A stretch of 10,281 nucleotides of DNA from Deferribacteraceae bacterium (GTDB lineage: Bacteria; Chrysiogenota; Deferribacteres; Deferribacterales; JAISNW01), in the NCBI GenBank assembly GCA_031278965.1, contig JAITJJ010000182.1, positions 1-10,281 on the forward strand. The letters are read 5' to 3'. The notes below the pieces were generated by a model. That model made no database searches, was not told the DNA's origin, and saw only the letters and a program-made list of their open reading frames with translations. Within the stretch, counting starts at the first letter, position 1. Each line of letters opens with the position of its first letter. The position numbers and the translations under genes were made by a program. Positions 1 to 7,688 of this stretch are shown here, one piece after another.

Positions 1-21
1 TCTGATATATGCGATAAAATT

Positions 22-50
22 TTGACATATACCCGTAAAAGTGCTCTAAT
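22..50 (+). promoter_or_regulatory. Sigma70-type promoter of trkA-trkH
   Basis: TTGACA at 22-27 is followed, after exactly 17 nt, by TCTAAT at 45-50 (5 of 6 matches to TATAAT). The usual spacing puts the transcription start at about position 57, which is the A of the trkA ATG. There is no purine-rich Shine-Dalgarno between the -10 element and the ATG. What is seen is the promoter match and the missing ribosome binding site; the start of transcription is inferred. Confidence 0.72.
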
Positions 51-56
51 AGCAGT

Positions 57-1397
57 ATGAAAGTGGTTATTGTCGGAGCGGGGGAGGTTGGGCTTCAGAT
101 AGCGAGGCAGCTTACGGAAGAAGCCAAAGATGTTGTTATTATTGAGCGTGATCCTGATTTGGCGCGCAGGGTTAGTATTGCGCTTGATTCAATGGTGCTT
201 ACGGGGGACGCTACAAGCCTTGAAACCCTGAAAAATGCAGGCTTATCCCGGGCGGATGTATTTCTGGCGGTTACATCCATAGACGAAGTAAACCTGATCT
301 CTTGCTTTATCGTATCCTCAAATTTTAAAGTTCCCGTAAAGATTGCACGGGTGCGCAACGAAAACTATACCAAAAGCGAGGTTTTTTCCAGCGGCAATGC
401 GGATATAGCCTATATAATAAACACGGAAGAGGAGGCTGCAAGCGAGATTTTAGATATAATTGAACAGGGCGCAGCAAGTTCCATAAAGATATTTGAAAGG
501 GTAAACATTCAATTTAGGGATCACTATGTTGATGCGAGGAGTTATTTCTTGGGGAAAACCATTAAAGATATAAGACTCGGCTTAAAAGAGGAATTTATCA
601 TTACCGGGGTTGTCCGCGGCGGGGAACTCTCTATCCCGGACGGGGAATTCATCATAAATGAAGACGATACCGTATATCTGGCAGCGGATAAGCGCACTTT
701 CCGCCGTCTTTCAAAGATTATCGGCGATAATACGGAAACGCTGCAAAAGATTGCGATACTTGGCGGCACGAGTATCGGAGTTGAAGTGGCGGAAGCCCTT
801 GTTGCCAAAGGGAGGCGGGTTATGCTTATAGATAAGGACTATGAGCATTGCAAAACCCTCTCGGAGCATCTGCCGGAGGTTTTAGTAATAAACGGTGAAA
901 TATCGGACGGACATATCGTTAAAGAAGAGAATCTTGCGGATTACGATGCGATAATATGCGCCACAAAAAATGAGGAACTTAATATATTAAGCGGCGCCTA
1001 CGGCAAATCCATAGGTATAAAACGGGCGGTGGCGGTAGTGGAGACCTCAAGCTACCTCCACCTTGCTTCAAGCATAGGGATAGATTCCACCGTCAGCCCC
1101 CGATTTTGCGCCCTAAACTCCATCTTAAAATTTATCCGCAAAGGCGATGTTTCAAATGTCCGCTCTATCTTTGATGGGCAGGCGGAGGCGATAGAGATAA
1201 CTGTTGATGCAGATTCCACCCTTGTAAATATTGAGCTGAAAGACCTTAAACTGCCGGAAGACTGCAGGATTATTGCCATTAAGAGGTGGCGTAAGAATAT
1301 CATCCCTCAAGGCAAAACCGTCCTATTTCCAAATGATCAAGTCCTCTTTTTTGTAAAGCGCTCAAGCATCTCCGCCCTTGAAAAACTTATCAGCTAA
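57..1397 (+). CDS. trkA: Trk potassium uptake system NAD-binding regulatory protein TrkA
   Basis: This is the cytoplasmic, peripheral subunit that binds NAD(H) or nucleotide and gates the TrkH K+ channel-like transporter. The 446-residue protein has the two-fold layout and length usual for TrkA. A first Rossmann (RCK_N) domain starts with VGAGEVG (residues 6-12) and has an acidic residue at the end of strand 2 (E30). A first RCK_C domain lies at about 143-223. A second Rossmann domain begins at LGGTSIG (235-241) with D259, and a second RCK_C covers about 367-446. The start is fixed by the GAGEVG motif just after the N-terminus; no in-frame alternative is sensible. There is no Shine-Dalgarno, and the promoter -10 box lies only 6 nt upstream, so translation is probably leaderless. 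trkH follows after 2 nt, which confirms the assignment. Confidence 0.95.
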   Translation: MKVVIVGAGEVGLQIARQLTEEAKDVVIIERDPDLARRVSIALDSMVLTGDATSLETLKNAGLSRADVFLAVTSIDEVNLISCFIVSSNFKVPVKIARVRNENYTKSEVFSSGNADIAYIINTEEEAASEILDIIEQGAASSIKIFERVNIQFRDHYVDARSYFLGKTIKDIRLGLKEEFIITGVVRGGELSIPDGEFIINEDDTVYLAADKRTFRRLSKIIGDNTETLQKIAILGGTSIGVEVAEALVAKGRRVMLIDKDYEHCKTLSEHLPEVLVINGEISDGHIVKEENLADYDAIICATKNEELNILSGAYGKSIGIKRAVAVVETSSYLHLASSIGIDSTVSPRFCALNSILKFIRKGDVSNVRSIFDGQAEAIEITVDADSTLVNIELKDLKLPEDCRIIAIKRWRKNIIPQGKTVLFPNDQVLFFVKRSSISALEKLIS

Positions 1398-1399
1398 AT

Positions 1400-2854
1400 A
1401 TGCACGGTTTCCTTCTTCTTAGAATCTTGGCTTTTGTCGCCCTCTTTATGTCGCTTGCTATGCTCCCCTCCGCAGCGGTATCTTACTTTGCGGACGGGAC
1501 TGAGATTTTTCTCCGCTTCATCTTCTGTATGGCAATAGTGGCGCTCCCGGCAGGAATGATCCTCTTTTTTACCCGCAATATCCCTCCCGGCGGGCTAAAT
1601 GTAAAAGACGGCTTTATCGTGGTATTCATGGCGTGGTTCTGCGTAATACTTGTTGCCACGCTCCCGTTTACATTTACCGGCATTCTTCCTAACTACAGTG
1701 ATGCGTTTTTTGAGGCTTCAAGCGGAATCACAACCACCGGCGCTACCGTTATAAGCGGGCTTGACCGCGTTTATAAAGGGGTTCTCCTTTGGCGTTCCAC
1801 CTGTATCTGGCTGGGCGGGATGGGGATAGTTATGCTCTCTGTTACCCTTATGCCTCTTTTGGGGATAGGGAATATGCAACTATTTAAAGCGGAGGCGGGC
1901 GGGCTTGATGTGGAGCGGCTGACTCCCAGAATTGCCCAAACTGCAAAACTCCTGTGGATAATATACCTTACCTTTACCGTAATAAGCGCAATCTTATTTA
2001 AGATATTCGGCATGGATCTCTTTAATGCGGTAAACCACGCTATGAGCGCCATTGCAAGTGGCGGATTTTCCACAAAAGACGACAGCTTTATGTATTTTCG
2101 CTCAAGCGGGATAGAGTGGGTTGCGATCTGCACCATGTTTGCTTCAGGGATAAACTTTGCCCTCTATTTCCGCCTTTTTACAGGGAAATTCAATACGGTT
2201 TTTCAGAATACGGAGGTTAGGGCGTATATCCTAATAATACTCTCTGCTTCCGCTGCGGTGGCGCTTACGAACCTGTTTCAGCAGGGCGGAAAGTTCTTTG
2301 GGGATACGGTACGGAGCGCCGTATTTCATACTATGGCGGTGCTCACCACCTCCGGATTTTATACAGAGGATTACGACAGCTGGCACCCTCTAAGTCAGTT
2401 TATCCTCCTTCTGCTGATGCTCTGCGGAGGGTGTGCGGGTTCCACCTCCGGCGGCTTTAAGGTTATGAGAGTGGTCATCCTTTTTAAACAGGCGATAAAC
2501 GAGATGCGCACTTTTCTGCATCCGAGAGGCGTTTTTACAATCCGCCTGAACGGGGCGCCGCTCAACAAATCTCTTGTTTACGGCGTAACAGGTTTTCTCT
2601 TTTTATATATATTGACAGTATTTGTTGTAACAGGGGTTGCGGCATCAAGCGGAGCGGATTTTTATACAGCCTTTTCCACAGGGCTTGCTATGGTGGGGAA
2701 TGTGGGCCCCGGCTTTGCAGGGGCAGGACCTACGGAAACATTCGGGTTTTATCCGGATTATGTAAAGGTTATACTTGGGCTTGCTATGATAATAGGAAGG
2801 CTTGAAATCTATACCTTTTTTATGCTCCTCATGCCTTTTTTCTGGAAAAAATAG
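1400..2854 (+). CDS. trkH: Trk potassium transporter membrane subunit TrkH
   Basis: This inner-membrane K+-translocating subunit works with TrkA. Its 484 residues are almost entirely hydrophobic segments arranged as the four pseudo-repeats (membrane helix, pore loop, membrane helix) of the TrkH/TrkG/KtrB superfamily. The pore-loop/filter sequences are visible in order: SSGITTTGATV (107-117), SAIASGGFST (216-225), VLTTSGFYT (314-322) and LAMVGNVGPGF (429-439). The conserved GCAGSTSGGFK stretch (344-354), which includes the gating-loop region between repeats, and the C-terminal IIGRLE (464-469) are also typical. The ATG lies 2 nt after the trkA stop with no clear Shine-Dalgarno, so translation is probably coupled to trkA. 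The length is normal and no key motif is missing. No convincing hairpin-plus-U terminator follows the stop. Confidence 0.95.
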   Translation: MHGFLLLRILAFVALFMSLAMLPSAAVSYFADGTEIFLRFIFCMAIVALPAGMILFFTRNIPPGGLNVKDGFIVVFMAWFCVILVATLPFTFTGILPNYSDAFFEASSGITTTGATVISGLDRVYKGVLLWRSTCIWLGGMGIVMLSVTLMPLLGIGNMQLFKAEAGGLDVERLTPRIAQTAKLLWIIYLTFTVISAILFKIFGMDLFNAVNHAMSAIASGGFSTKDDSFMYFRSSGIEWVAICTMFASGINFALYFRLFTGKFNTVFQNTEVRAYILIILSASAAVALTNLFQQGGKFFGDTVRSAVFHTMAVLTTSGFYTEDYDSWHPLSQFILLLLMLCGGCAGSTSGGFKVMRVVILFKQAINEMRTFLHPRGVFTIRLNGAPLNKSLVYGVTGFLFLYILTVFVVTGVAASSGADFYTAFSTGLAMVGNVGPGFAGAGPTETFGFYPDYVKVILGLAMIIGRLEIYTFFMLLMPFFWKK

Positions 2855-2872
2855 GGAGAGAGCAGCAGGCAA

Positions 2873-2901
2873 TTGACAACTTTTCACTGCAGTTATATAC
2901 A
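2873..2901 (+). promoter_or_regulatory. Orphan sigma70-like promoter downstream of trkH
   Basis: TTGACA at 2873-2878 and TATACA at 2896-2901 are separated by exactly 17 nt, a near-consensus arrangement. It begins 18 nt after the trkH stop and points away from trkH. No intact plus-strand gene follows; a transcript starting near 2908 would run antisense through the decayed transposases and then against the HD-GYP gene. It could drive a small RNA, be left over from an insertion sequence, or be chance in AT-rich DNA. Confidence 0.4.
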
Positions 2902-2952
2902 TGTAAGGGAAATAATGCAAAGCGGCTATTATCTTTATACTGCATACTGTCG

Positions 2953-3120
2953 TCAATAGATTCTTAACCAAATGACAATGCGGCATATATGAACAGCTGC
3001 AAGAAACAAATCTGAGTTTTTTGCATAAAGCGTCGCTACCCCGCACCAACGTTTCAAGTCCAAAAATGCATTCTCTACAAGATGACGCAGTCTATAAAGA
3101 TACTTATCAGACGTTAGCCG
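2953..3120 (-). pseudogene. C-terminal fragment of an IS5-family transposase
   Basis: Reading the minus strand from 3120 down to a TGA at 2953-2955 gives about 55 residues, including YRLRHLVENAFLDLK and then a tail ending in WLRIY. The spacing Y-x2-R-x3-E-x6-K is exactly the signature of the IS4/IS5 transposase superfamily and contains its catalytic Glu. The wording (RHLVEN, LKRW, ATxYAKN, FLAAV, IWLRIY) fits the IS427-like group of IS5. A stop codon directly precedes the fragment in this frame, and the two catalytic Asp residues and everything N-terminal are absent, so it cannot be functional. The stop probably coincides with the native C-terminus. Its broken end lies 17 nt from the end of the neighbouring transposase remnant, so one element has probably cut the other. 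Confidence 0.82.
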
Positions 3121-3137
3121 TTACCATATATTTAATT

Positions 3138-3683
3138 TCAAGGACGTACCCTAACATGGCGATCTTTTATATTAACTTCATCGTAGTTCCAGCAATCGAG
3201 AATCACCGGCTTAAAATTGGCGATTTTTGTTATTCAGCTCTGGAACCTTAGCAATCCCTATTTACAGCGGGGTTTGGGTTTCCTTATAGCTGTGTTTTCT
3301 TAGAAAGTTGAACCATAGCAGATAGACAGCCATATTTTGTTGCAGATAATGTGTGCTGTTAAAGGCTTCTATCGTGCAGAACCCGTCTTCTATCCGGTTA
3401 TGGGAGGTCTCCGCATCCGCTTGCCAAGTGTGGGCTTTAGGCGGAATTGTCTTGTGTATCATTGAACAGCTTTCAACTTTTTCGGTAAATACGCTATCCT
3501 TTTTGGCTTCCAAGAGCCTACGAACTCGCTGCCGTTATCAGTTCGGATTACAGTATTGCTCAAATCCGCACCGTTAACTGTCAGGTGTTGAACAAGCTGT
3601 TCCGCAAAGCTGACAGAATTGCGTAAACTGAATTCATAAGCAAAAGATATAAACAGAAAACCGCTCTTATCTCCCAAACTTGA
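3138..3683 (-). pseudogene. Decayed rve (integrase-core) IS transposase, frameshifted
   Basis: Three minus-strand segments together make the C-terminal half of a DDE transposase with an integrase core. Segment one (3683-3459) contains SGFLFISFAYE and then IRTDNGSEFVGSW, the second catalytic Asp of rve cores. Segment two joins at about 3510 by a -1 shift (one base apparently lost between TGG and GAA) and gives IPPKAHTWQADAETSHNRIE, with the catalytic Glu, followed by YLLWFNFLRKHSYKETQTPL. A TAA at 3262-3264 interrupts it, the reading continues as KVPELNNKNRQF, and an extra T in a TTTT run near 3213 shifts the frame again to KPVILDCWNYDEVNIKDR, ending at TGA 3138-3140. The N-terminal helix-turn-helix and the first catalytic Asp are missing. 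It is most like the ISNCY/IS481-type transposases with the IPPxxxxxxADxE motif; I cannot settle the family without a search. It is not functional. Confidence 0.85.
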
Positions 3684-3705
3684 TTACACCCTCCATTACC
3701 TCATG

Positions 3706-3736
3706 GCCTTGAATAATTAATGCCTTGATGAATTAA
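3706..3736. repeat. Imperfect 14-15 nt direct repeat
   Basis: GCCTTGAATAATTA and GCCTTGATGAATTA lie back to back here, separated by a couple of bases, between the truncated upstream end of the rve remnant and the 3' end of the HD-GYP gene. They may mark the break where the element's N-terminal half was lost, or be a short chance duplication. The region 3687-3772 shows no coding potential and no clear terminator hairpin for the HD-GYP gene. Confidence 0.35.
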
Positions 3737-3772
3737 AAATGGAATAAGGAGTCTTTTTAAAATACAAATTTC

Positions 3773-4894
3773 CTAAACAACCCCCTCCAGACATGAGCAC
3801 TCATCTTCCCAGCGTGTTTCCGCCTGACACTCTTCCACAATATCGTTAAACTGCCCCGCCGCTTTGTGAAATACATCCACAAGCACAGGATCAAAGTGGC
3901 TGCCTCTCCCTTCCTCTATGATCCGCTCTGCCTCTGCTGCGGTGAACGGCTTTTTATATGGCCTGGCTGAAATCAGGGCATCATAGACATCCGCTATCGC
4001 CATTAAGCGCCCTTCCAGAGGAATAGCGCTCCCTTTAAGCTTGTGGGGGTAACCTGTGCCGTCCCATTTTTCATGGTGGGTTGCTGCAATTGACTTTGCA
4101 TACCTGAGATACTCCGACTCCGGTGCTGTTTTTTCTATCCGCTCTAAAATTTTAACCCCGATTATCACATGATCCTGCATCCTTCTGAACTCTTCTTCTG
4201 TCAGCCTTCCGGGTTTATTCAGGATGGAGTCGCTTATGGCAATCTTCCCTACATCGTGAAGTTGGGCGGAGGGAACAAGAAAATCGGGATTCCACTCACA
4301 GACCTTTTCTGCATATATATTTTCATCCATAAGACGCTCAATCAATATCTGCAAGTATTTCTGCGTTCTGTAAACATGCCCGCCGGTGATGCAGTCCCGA
4401 AATTCCACAAGTTCTGCTATAGTGCTTAAAACGGTGTTTTCCAGCGCAAAAACCTGTTGGTTCTTTAGTGATACGGCGCTCTGGAGGGTATTATTGCGGC
4501 TTTTAAGCTCCCTCTTCCGCAAGGCAAGGAGAATATGCGTTTCAAGTCTTTTTAAGAGCAGCGGTGCGGAAAACGGCTTGCATATATAATCAACCGCCCC
4601 CAATTCAAGCCCCTTCAGCTCGCTTTTCTCATCATGCTTTGCTGTCAGAAAAACCACCGGAATATCAGCGTAAGCGCTTTTCGTCTTTAGGTATTCCATT
4701 ACCTCAAAACCGTTTGTTTTGGGCATCTCAATATCAAGGAGGAGCAAGTCCGGAATAAAATTTTCAAGGCACAGGAATAGCTTTTCCGCACAAGGCACCG
4801 TAAAAACCTCATAATAGGGTTTTAAGATATTTTTGGCAATAGTGAGGTTTGAAATGTTATCGTCAACTATTATTATCCGTTTGCGCTTGTTCAT
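3773..4894 (-). CDS. Response regulator with HD-GYP domain, predicted cyclic-di-GMP phosphodiesterase
   Basis: The cytoplasmic 373-residue protein has an N-terminal CheY-like receiver (about 5-125) with acidic pocket D11-D12, phospho-acceptor D54 (LLLD), T84 and K106, then a short helical linker and an HD-GYP domain (about 150-345). The HD-GYP signatures are complete: ELVEFRDCITGGH (161-173), HDVGKI (213-218), H242, HHEKWDGTGYP (273-283), IADVYDAL (300-307), SARPYK (309-314) and FDP (334-336). This family hydrolyses cyclic di-GMP using a metal centre; the intact motifs predict activity, controlled by phosphorylation of D54. I chose ATG 4894 because AAGGAGG (4900-4906) lies 5 nt upstream. A longer reading to 4966 would overlap the kinase and add residues unlike a receiver. 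The Shine-Dalgarno overlaps the kinase stop codon, and the 10-nt gap indicates an operon and probably translational coupling with the kinase, its likely phosphodonor. Confidence 0.93.
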   Translation of the reverse strand: MNKRKRIIIVDDNISNLTIAKNILKPYYEVFTVPCAEKLFLCLENFIPDLLLLDIEMPKTNGFEVMEYLKTKSAYADIPVVFLTAKHDEKSELKGLELGAVDYICKPFSAPLLLKRLETHILLALRKRELKSRNNTLQSAVSLKNQQVFALENTVLSTIAELVEFRDCITGGHVYRTQKYLQILIERLMDENIYAEKVCEWNPDFLVPSAQLHDVGKIAISDSILNKPGRLTEEEFRRMQDHVIIGVKILERIEKTAPESEYLRYAKSIAATHHEKWDGTGYPHKLKGSAIPLEGRLMAIADVYDALISARPYKKPFTAAEAERIIEEGRGSHFDPVLVDVFHKAAGQFNDIVEECQAETRWEDECSCLEGVV

Positions 4895-4904
4895 GACTTC
4901 CTCC

Positions 4905-7685
4905 TTAAAAAAGCGATAACGTAAAAGACAGGCGTTCACGTATTTCGGGAAACTCCAGGCGTTCAATACGGTTCTTCAGCCATTGGATAAGGTCGCGTCC
5001 GGATCTATAACTGTAACTGTCAAGTTCCGTCATTACCTCGTCTATCCCGTCCATATCAAAATTGTTGCAATATTCTGCCAGCTTTTCCAACAGATCCGGA
5101 GCAGGCACATCTTTTTCCGGCTTAGGATTCTCGCCCTCTATCTCGTTCAACACATTTGAAAGGGTGTTGATAAATTTTGCAGTCTCCGCCAGAAATTCTC
5201 CGCAATTTTGTTCCACGAAATCCGTGTCGTGGCTGTTGGCGGCATGCTCTAAATCCTCTGCCAAATTCCCTAAGAATTCGACGCAAATTCCGCGGCAACT
5301 CCCTTTTACGCCATGAAGGAGGATTGCGTAATCCCTCAGGCGTTCCTCCTTAATCTCCTGAAATTGGAAGAGGAGTTCCGATGTGCTGACGGCAAAGGAG
5401 CGCAGCACATCTGTTAAAGTTTTCCAATCCCCGTTAAACCGGATAAGGCATTCATCTACATTAAGCCCGATCTCCTCCAACTTTTCTCTGGCACCGAGCG
5501 GAACGGAGGTTTCGCTGCCGCTTTCTATTTCCGTTTCTCCGACGGCTACTATCCACTGTTTTACTATATCATCCAGCGTTTTTATATCTATCGGTTTAGA
5601 GAGAAACGCCTGAAAGCCGTTTTTAAGGAAGTGCTCTTCGGAGCCTTTTATGGCATTGGCGGTTAAAGCTATGATAGGGATATTGCGGGCATAAGCGGAA
5701 TCAAGCCCGCGAATTATCCTCACTGTTTCTATACCGTCCATATCCGGCATCATGTGATCCATAAATACGGCATTATATACAACCTTTGCATCCCTTATCT
5801 TCGCGATAGCTTCCCGCCCGCTTTTTGCGCAATCCACCCGCATTCCGTAAGTTTTCAGCATCCCCTTCGCAACATACAAGTTGTTCTCCACATCATCCAC
5901 CACAAGAACTTTGGCGTTGGGGAGGAAGGCTCTAACGAGTTTGGCGTTTTTATTCCGCTTTTTCACCGTGTAGCAGAAGTTTTTCAGATCTTCCGCCACG
6001 TCTCTGCCTATGGCGTCCTCGGAAACAAAACCTTGCTTTATCCGAACAGTAAAAGTGCTCCCCTCTCCGTATACGCTCTCTACGGTGATGGTGCCGTCCA
6101 TCATTTCAGCAAGTTTTTTAGTTATGGCAAGCCCAAGTCCGGTTCCTTCAATCCTGCGGTTTGACTTTGTATCCACCTGATTGTATTCGGAGAATAGTTT
6201 GGCAAGGTCTTCTTCGCGAATTCCTATCCCCTCGTCTACAACGCGAATGGTCATCCATACGTCTTTTCCCTCTATTTCGCACATAACAGATAGGGTGACC
6301 CTCCCTTCAATGGTATACTTAAAAGCATTGCTTAGCAGATTATTTATGATCTGCTTTATCCGAAGCTCGTCTCCCAAGAGTTTGCTTGGCATATCCCAAT
6401 CCATAAGGAGGTTCAGGGAAATAGGCTTCTCCTCAATACGCATTATGCTCGCGGTAACAGTATCGTTGATTAGGCTTGGCACATCGTATTCTGCCGTCAC
6501 CAGTTCAAATTTTCCCGATTCAACTTTGGAGAGATCAAGGAGATCGTTTACAATGGCGAGCAGAGTCATGCCGGCATCATGAATCTTTTCAAGCTCTTTG
6601 CCACTCTCCCCTTTTATATTCCCCGCCTTCAGCATCAGTTCCGATAGCCCCACTATCGCATTCAGCGGCGTGCGCATCTCGTGGCTTGTATTGGCTAAAA
6701 ACATGCTCTTTGCCTCAGAAGCTGTCTTTACCTTGCAGTTTAACTCCGCCAGATGAGCGTTTTTTTCTTCAATTTTCTTAAAATGGAGGGCTAATTTATC
6801 GGAGAACAGAAACGCCGCCAATATCCCCAAGACCAGAAAGATTGCCTGAGCGATTATTAAACTGTGATGAACCAGCGCAACAGGGCTCTCTTTAACGGGA
6901 GCCGCCACCCCCAGCAACCACCCCGCCCTAGAGCCTGTAATGGGTGTGTACAGGCATAAGCGCTTCTCCCCTTTAAAGCTGTAACTTATTAAACCGCGCT
7001 CGCCTTTTATGATAACTTTTGAAACTTCCCCCAACTCTTTTATATTCGGAGTGTCGTCTATCTTCGCAAGTTCAATATAATTGACCCGGTTTTCCACAAT
7101 CTCCCGGTGAGCGCTGGCTAAGAGCATCCCTTTGGAATCAATGATATAAATATCTCCGGTTTCCCAGATCCTAAATTTTTCCAATAGATCAGTAAAGTGC
7201 ATGCCGGATATCCCCGCCGCTAAAACCCGTTCCCCCATCGGCACATAAATATATGCAACCAGCTTTTCGGCAGTTTCACTCCAATAGTTGGAGGATATGA
7301 CCTCTTCTCCTCCGAAAGCCCTGTTTAATTCCGCATTGTTCGGATAGTCGGGAGCGCCTCCGATGGCTGCCTCTACACCGAGAGAATTAAAAACCGCAAG
7401 CGACATAAGATATGGGTTGGCATTCAACTGCCTTTCTAAAGCAGCTTCCATCCCTTCGCCGTGCACTTCCGAAAGGTAATACCCCATGGACGAAACTTCT
7501 GATTCCAACAGATCGATTTCTTTTGTGATGAGCCTGTCGGTGATGTCGGCAAGCACTCCCAGGTTGTCTACCATTGATTCGTTGAGGCGTTCTTGCGTGA
7601 ACAGCAAACCAATTCCAAGATTTGCCGCAGATACCAAGGTGATAACAGATACCACCGCTACAACTATTTTAATACGTATCGACAT
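4905..7685 (-). CDS. Hybrid sensor histidine kinase (sensor-HisKA-HATPase-REC-Hpt)
   Basis: This 926-residue inner-membrane kinase contains a three-step phosphorelay. TM1 spans about 7-29, a periplasmic Cache-like sensor about 30-270, and TM2 about 275-296. No HAMP domain is evident; a short helical linker leads to the HisKA site SHEMRTPLNA (H335). The ATPase motifs are N453 (LLSNAFKYT), DEGIGI (484-489) and EGTGLGLAI (513-521). A receiver (about 590-710) has D597-D598, phospho-acceptor D643, T675 and K697. A Hpt domain around H791 (LLHGVKGS) follows, then an acidic C-terminal tail of about 75 residues. All phosphotransfer residues are intact. The signal is unknown. The start is ATG 7685, preceded by GGGAGG at a 9-nt spacing; ATG 7706 has no ribosome binding site and would lengthen the N-terminus ahead of TM1. 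It heads the operon with the receiver-HD-GYP gene 10 nt downstream, so the chain H335-D643-H791 to D54 of that protein is the natural prediction. Confidence 0.93.
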   Translation of the reverse strand: MSIRIKIVVAVVSVITLVSAANLGIGLLFTQERLNESMVDNLGVLADITDRLITKEIDLLESEVSSMGYYLSEVHGEGMEAALERQLNANPYLMSLAVFNSLGVEAAIGGAPDYPNNAELNRAFGGEEVISSNYWSETAEKLVAYIYVPMGERVLAAGISGMHFTDLLEKFRIWETGDIYIIDSKGMLLASAHREIVENRVNYIELAKIDDTPNIKELGEVSKVIIKGERGLISYSFKGEKRLCLYTPITGSRAGWLLGVAAPVKESPVALVHHSLIIAQAIFLVLGILAAFLFSDKLALHFKKIEEKNAHLAELNCKVKTASEAKSMFLANTSHEMRTPLNAIVGLSELMLKAGNIKGESGKELEKIHDAGMTLLAIVNDLLDLSKVESGKFELVTAEYDVPSLINDTVTASIMRIEEKPISLNLLMDWDMPSKLLGDELRIKQIINNLLSNAFKYTIEGRVTLSVMCEIEGKDVWMTIRVVDEGIGIREEDLAKLFSEYNQVDTKSNRRIEGTGLGLAITKKLAEMMDGTITVESVYGEGSTFTVRIKQGFVSEDAIGRDVAEDLKNFCYTVKKRNKNAKLVRAFLPNAKVLVVDDVENNLYVAKGMLKTYGMRVDCAKSGREAIAKIRDAKVVYNAVFMDHMMPDMDGIETVRIIRGLDSAYARNIPIIALTANAIKGSEEHFLKNGFQAFLSKPIDIKTLDDIVKQWIVAVGETEIESGSETSVPLGAREKLEEIGLNVDECLIRFNGDWKTLTDVLRSFAVSTSELLFQFQEIKEERLRDYAILLHGVKGSCRGICVEFLGNLAEDLEHAANSHDTDFVEQNCGEFLAETAKFINTLSNVLNEIEGENPKPEKDVPAPDLLEKLAEYCNNFDMDGIDEVMTELDSYSYRSGRDLIQWLKNRIERLEFPEIRERLSFTLSLF

Positions 7686-7688
7686 GGC

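Larger units (their letters stand above)
2930..3690 (-). mobile_element. Insertion-sequence graveyard: two adjoining transposase remnants
   Basis: The stretch between the convergent ends of trkH and the HD-GYP gene (2855-3772) contains no intact gene. On the minus strand it carries the C-terminal end of an IS5-family transposase (2953-3120) and most of the C-terminal half of an unrelated rve-type transposase (3138-3683), separated by only 17 nt. Both read in the same direction and both are inactivated. The outer limits given here are approximate, since I could not find terminal inverted repeats or target-site duplications by eye. Positions 2855-2930 hold only the orphan promoter, and 3691-3772 only an imperfect direct repeat. 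Confidence 0.75.

Noticed and set aside
2645..3049. 134-codon minus-strand reading frame overlapping the trkH end
   Set aside because: It overlaps conserved trkH coding sequence, has unlikely composition, and lies in a different frame from the recognisable IS5-family fragment in the same stretch.
3021..3251. 76-codon plus-strand reading frame
   Set aside because: It is antisense to both transposase remnants, whose minus-strand motifs explain the sequence; no family resemblance.
3459..3513. Programmed -1 frameshift in the rve transposase, as in IS3-type elements
   Set aside because: No slippery heptamer or downstream structure is visible, the site is inside the catalytic core rather than between two ORFs, and further lesions follow.
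4895..4966. Longer N-terminus (24 extra residues) for the HD-GYP response regulator
   Set aside because: The ATG at 4894 has an ideal Shine-Dalgarno and matches receiver-domain starts; the extension overlaps the kinase C-terminus.
5754..6164. 136-codon plus-strand frame inside the hybrid kinase
   Set aside because: It is antisense to the receiver and ATPase regions of the kinase, with no start signal or family resemblance.
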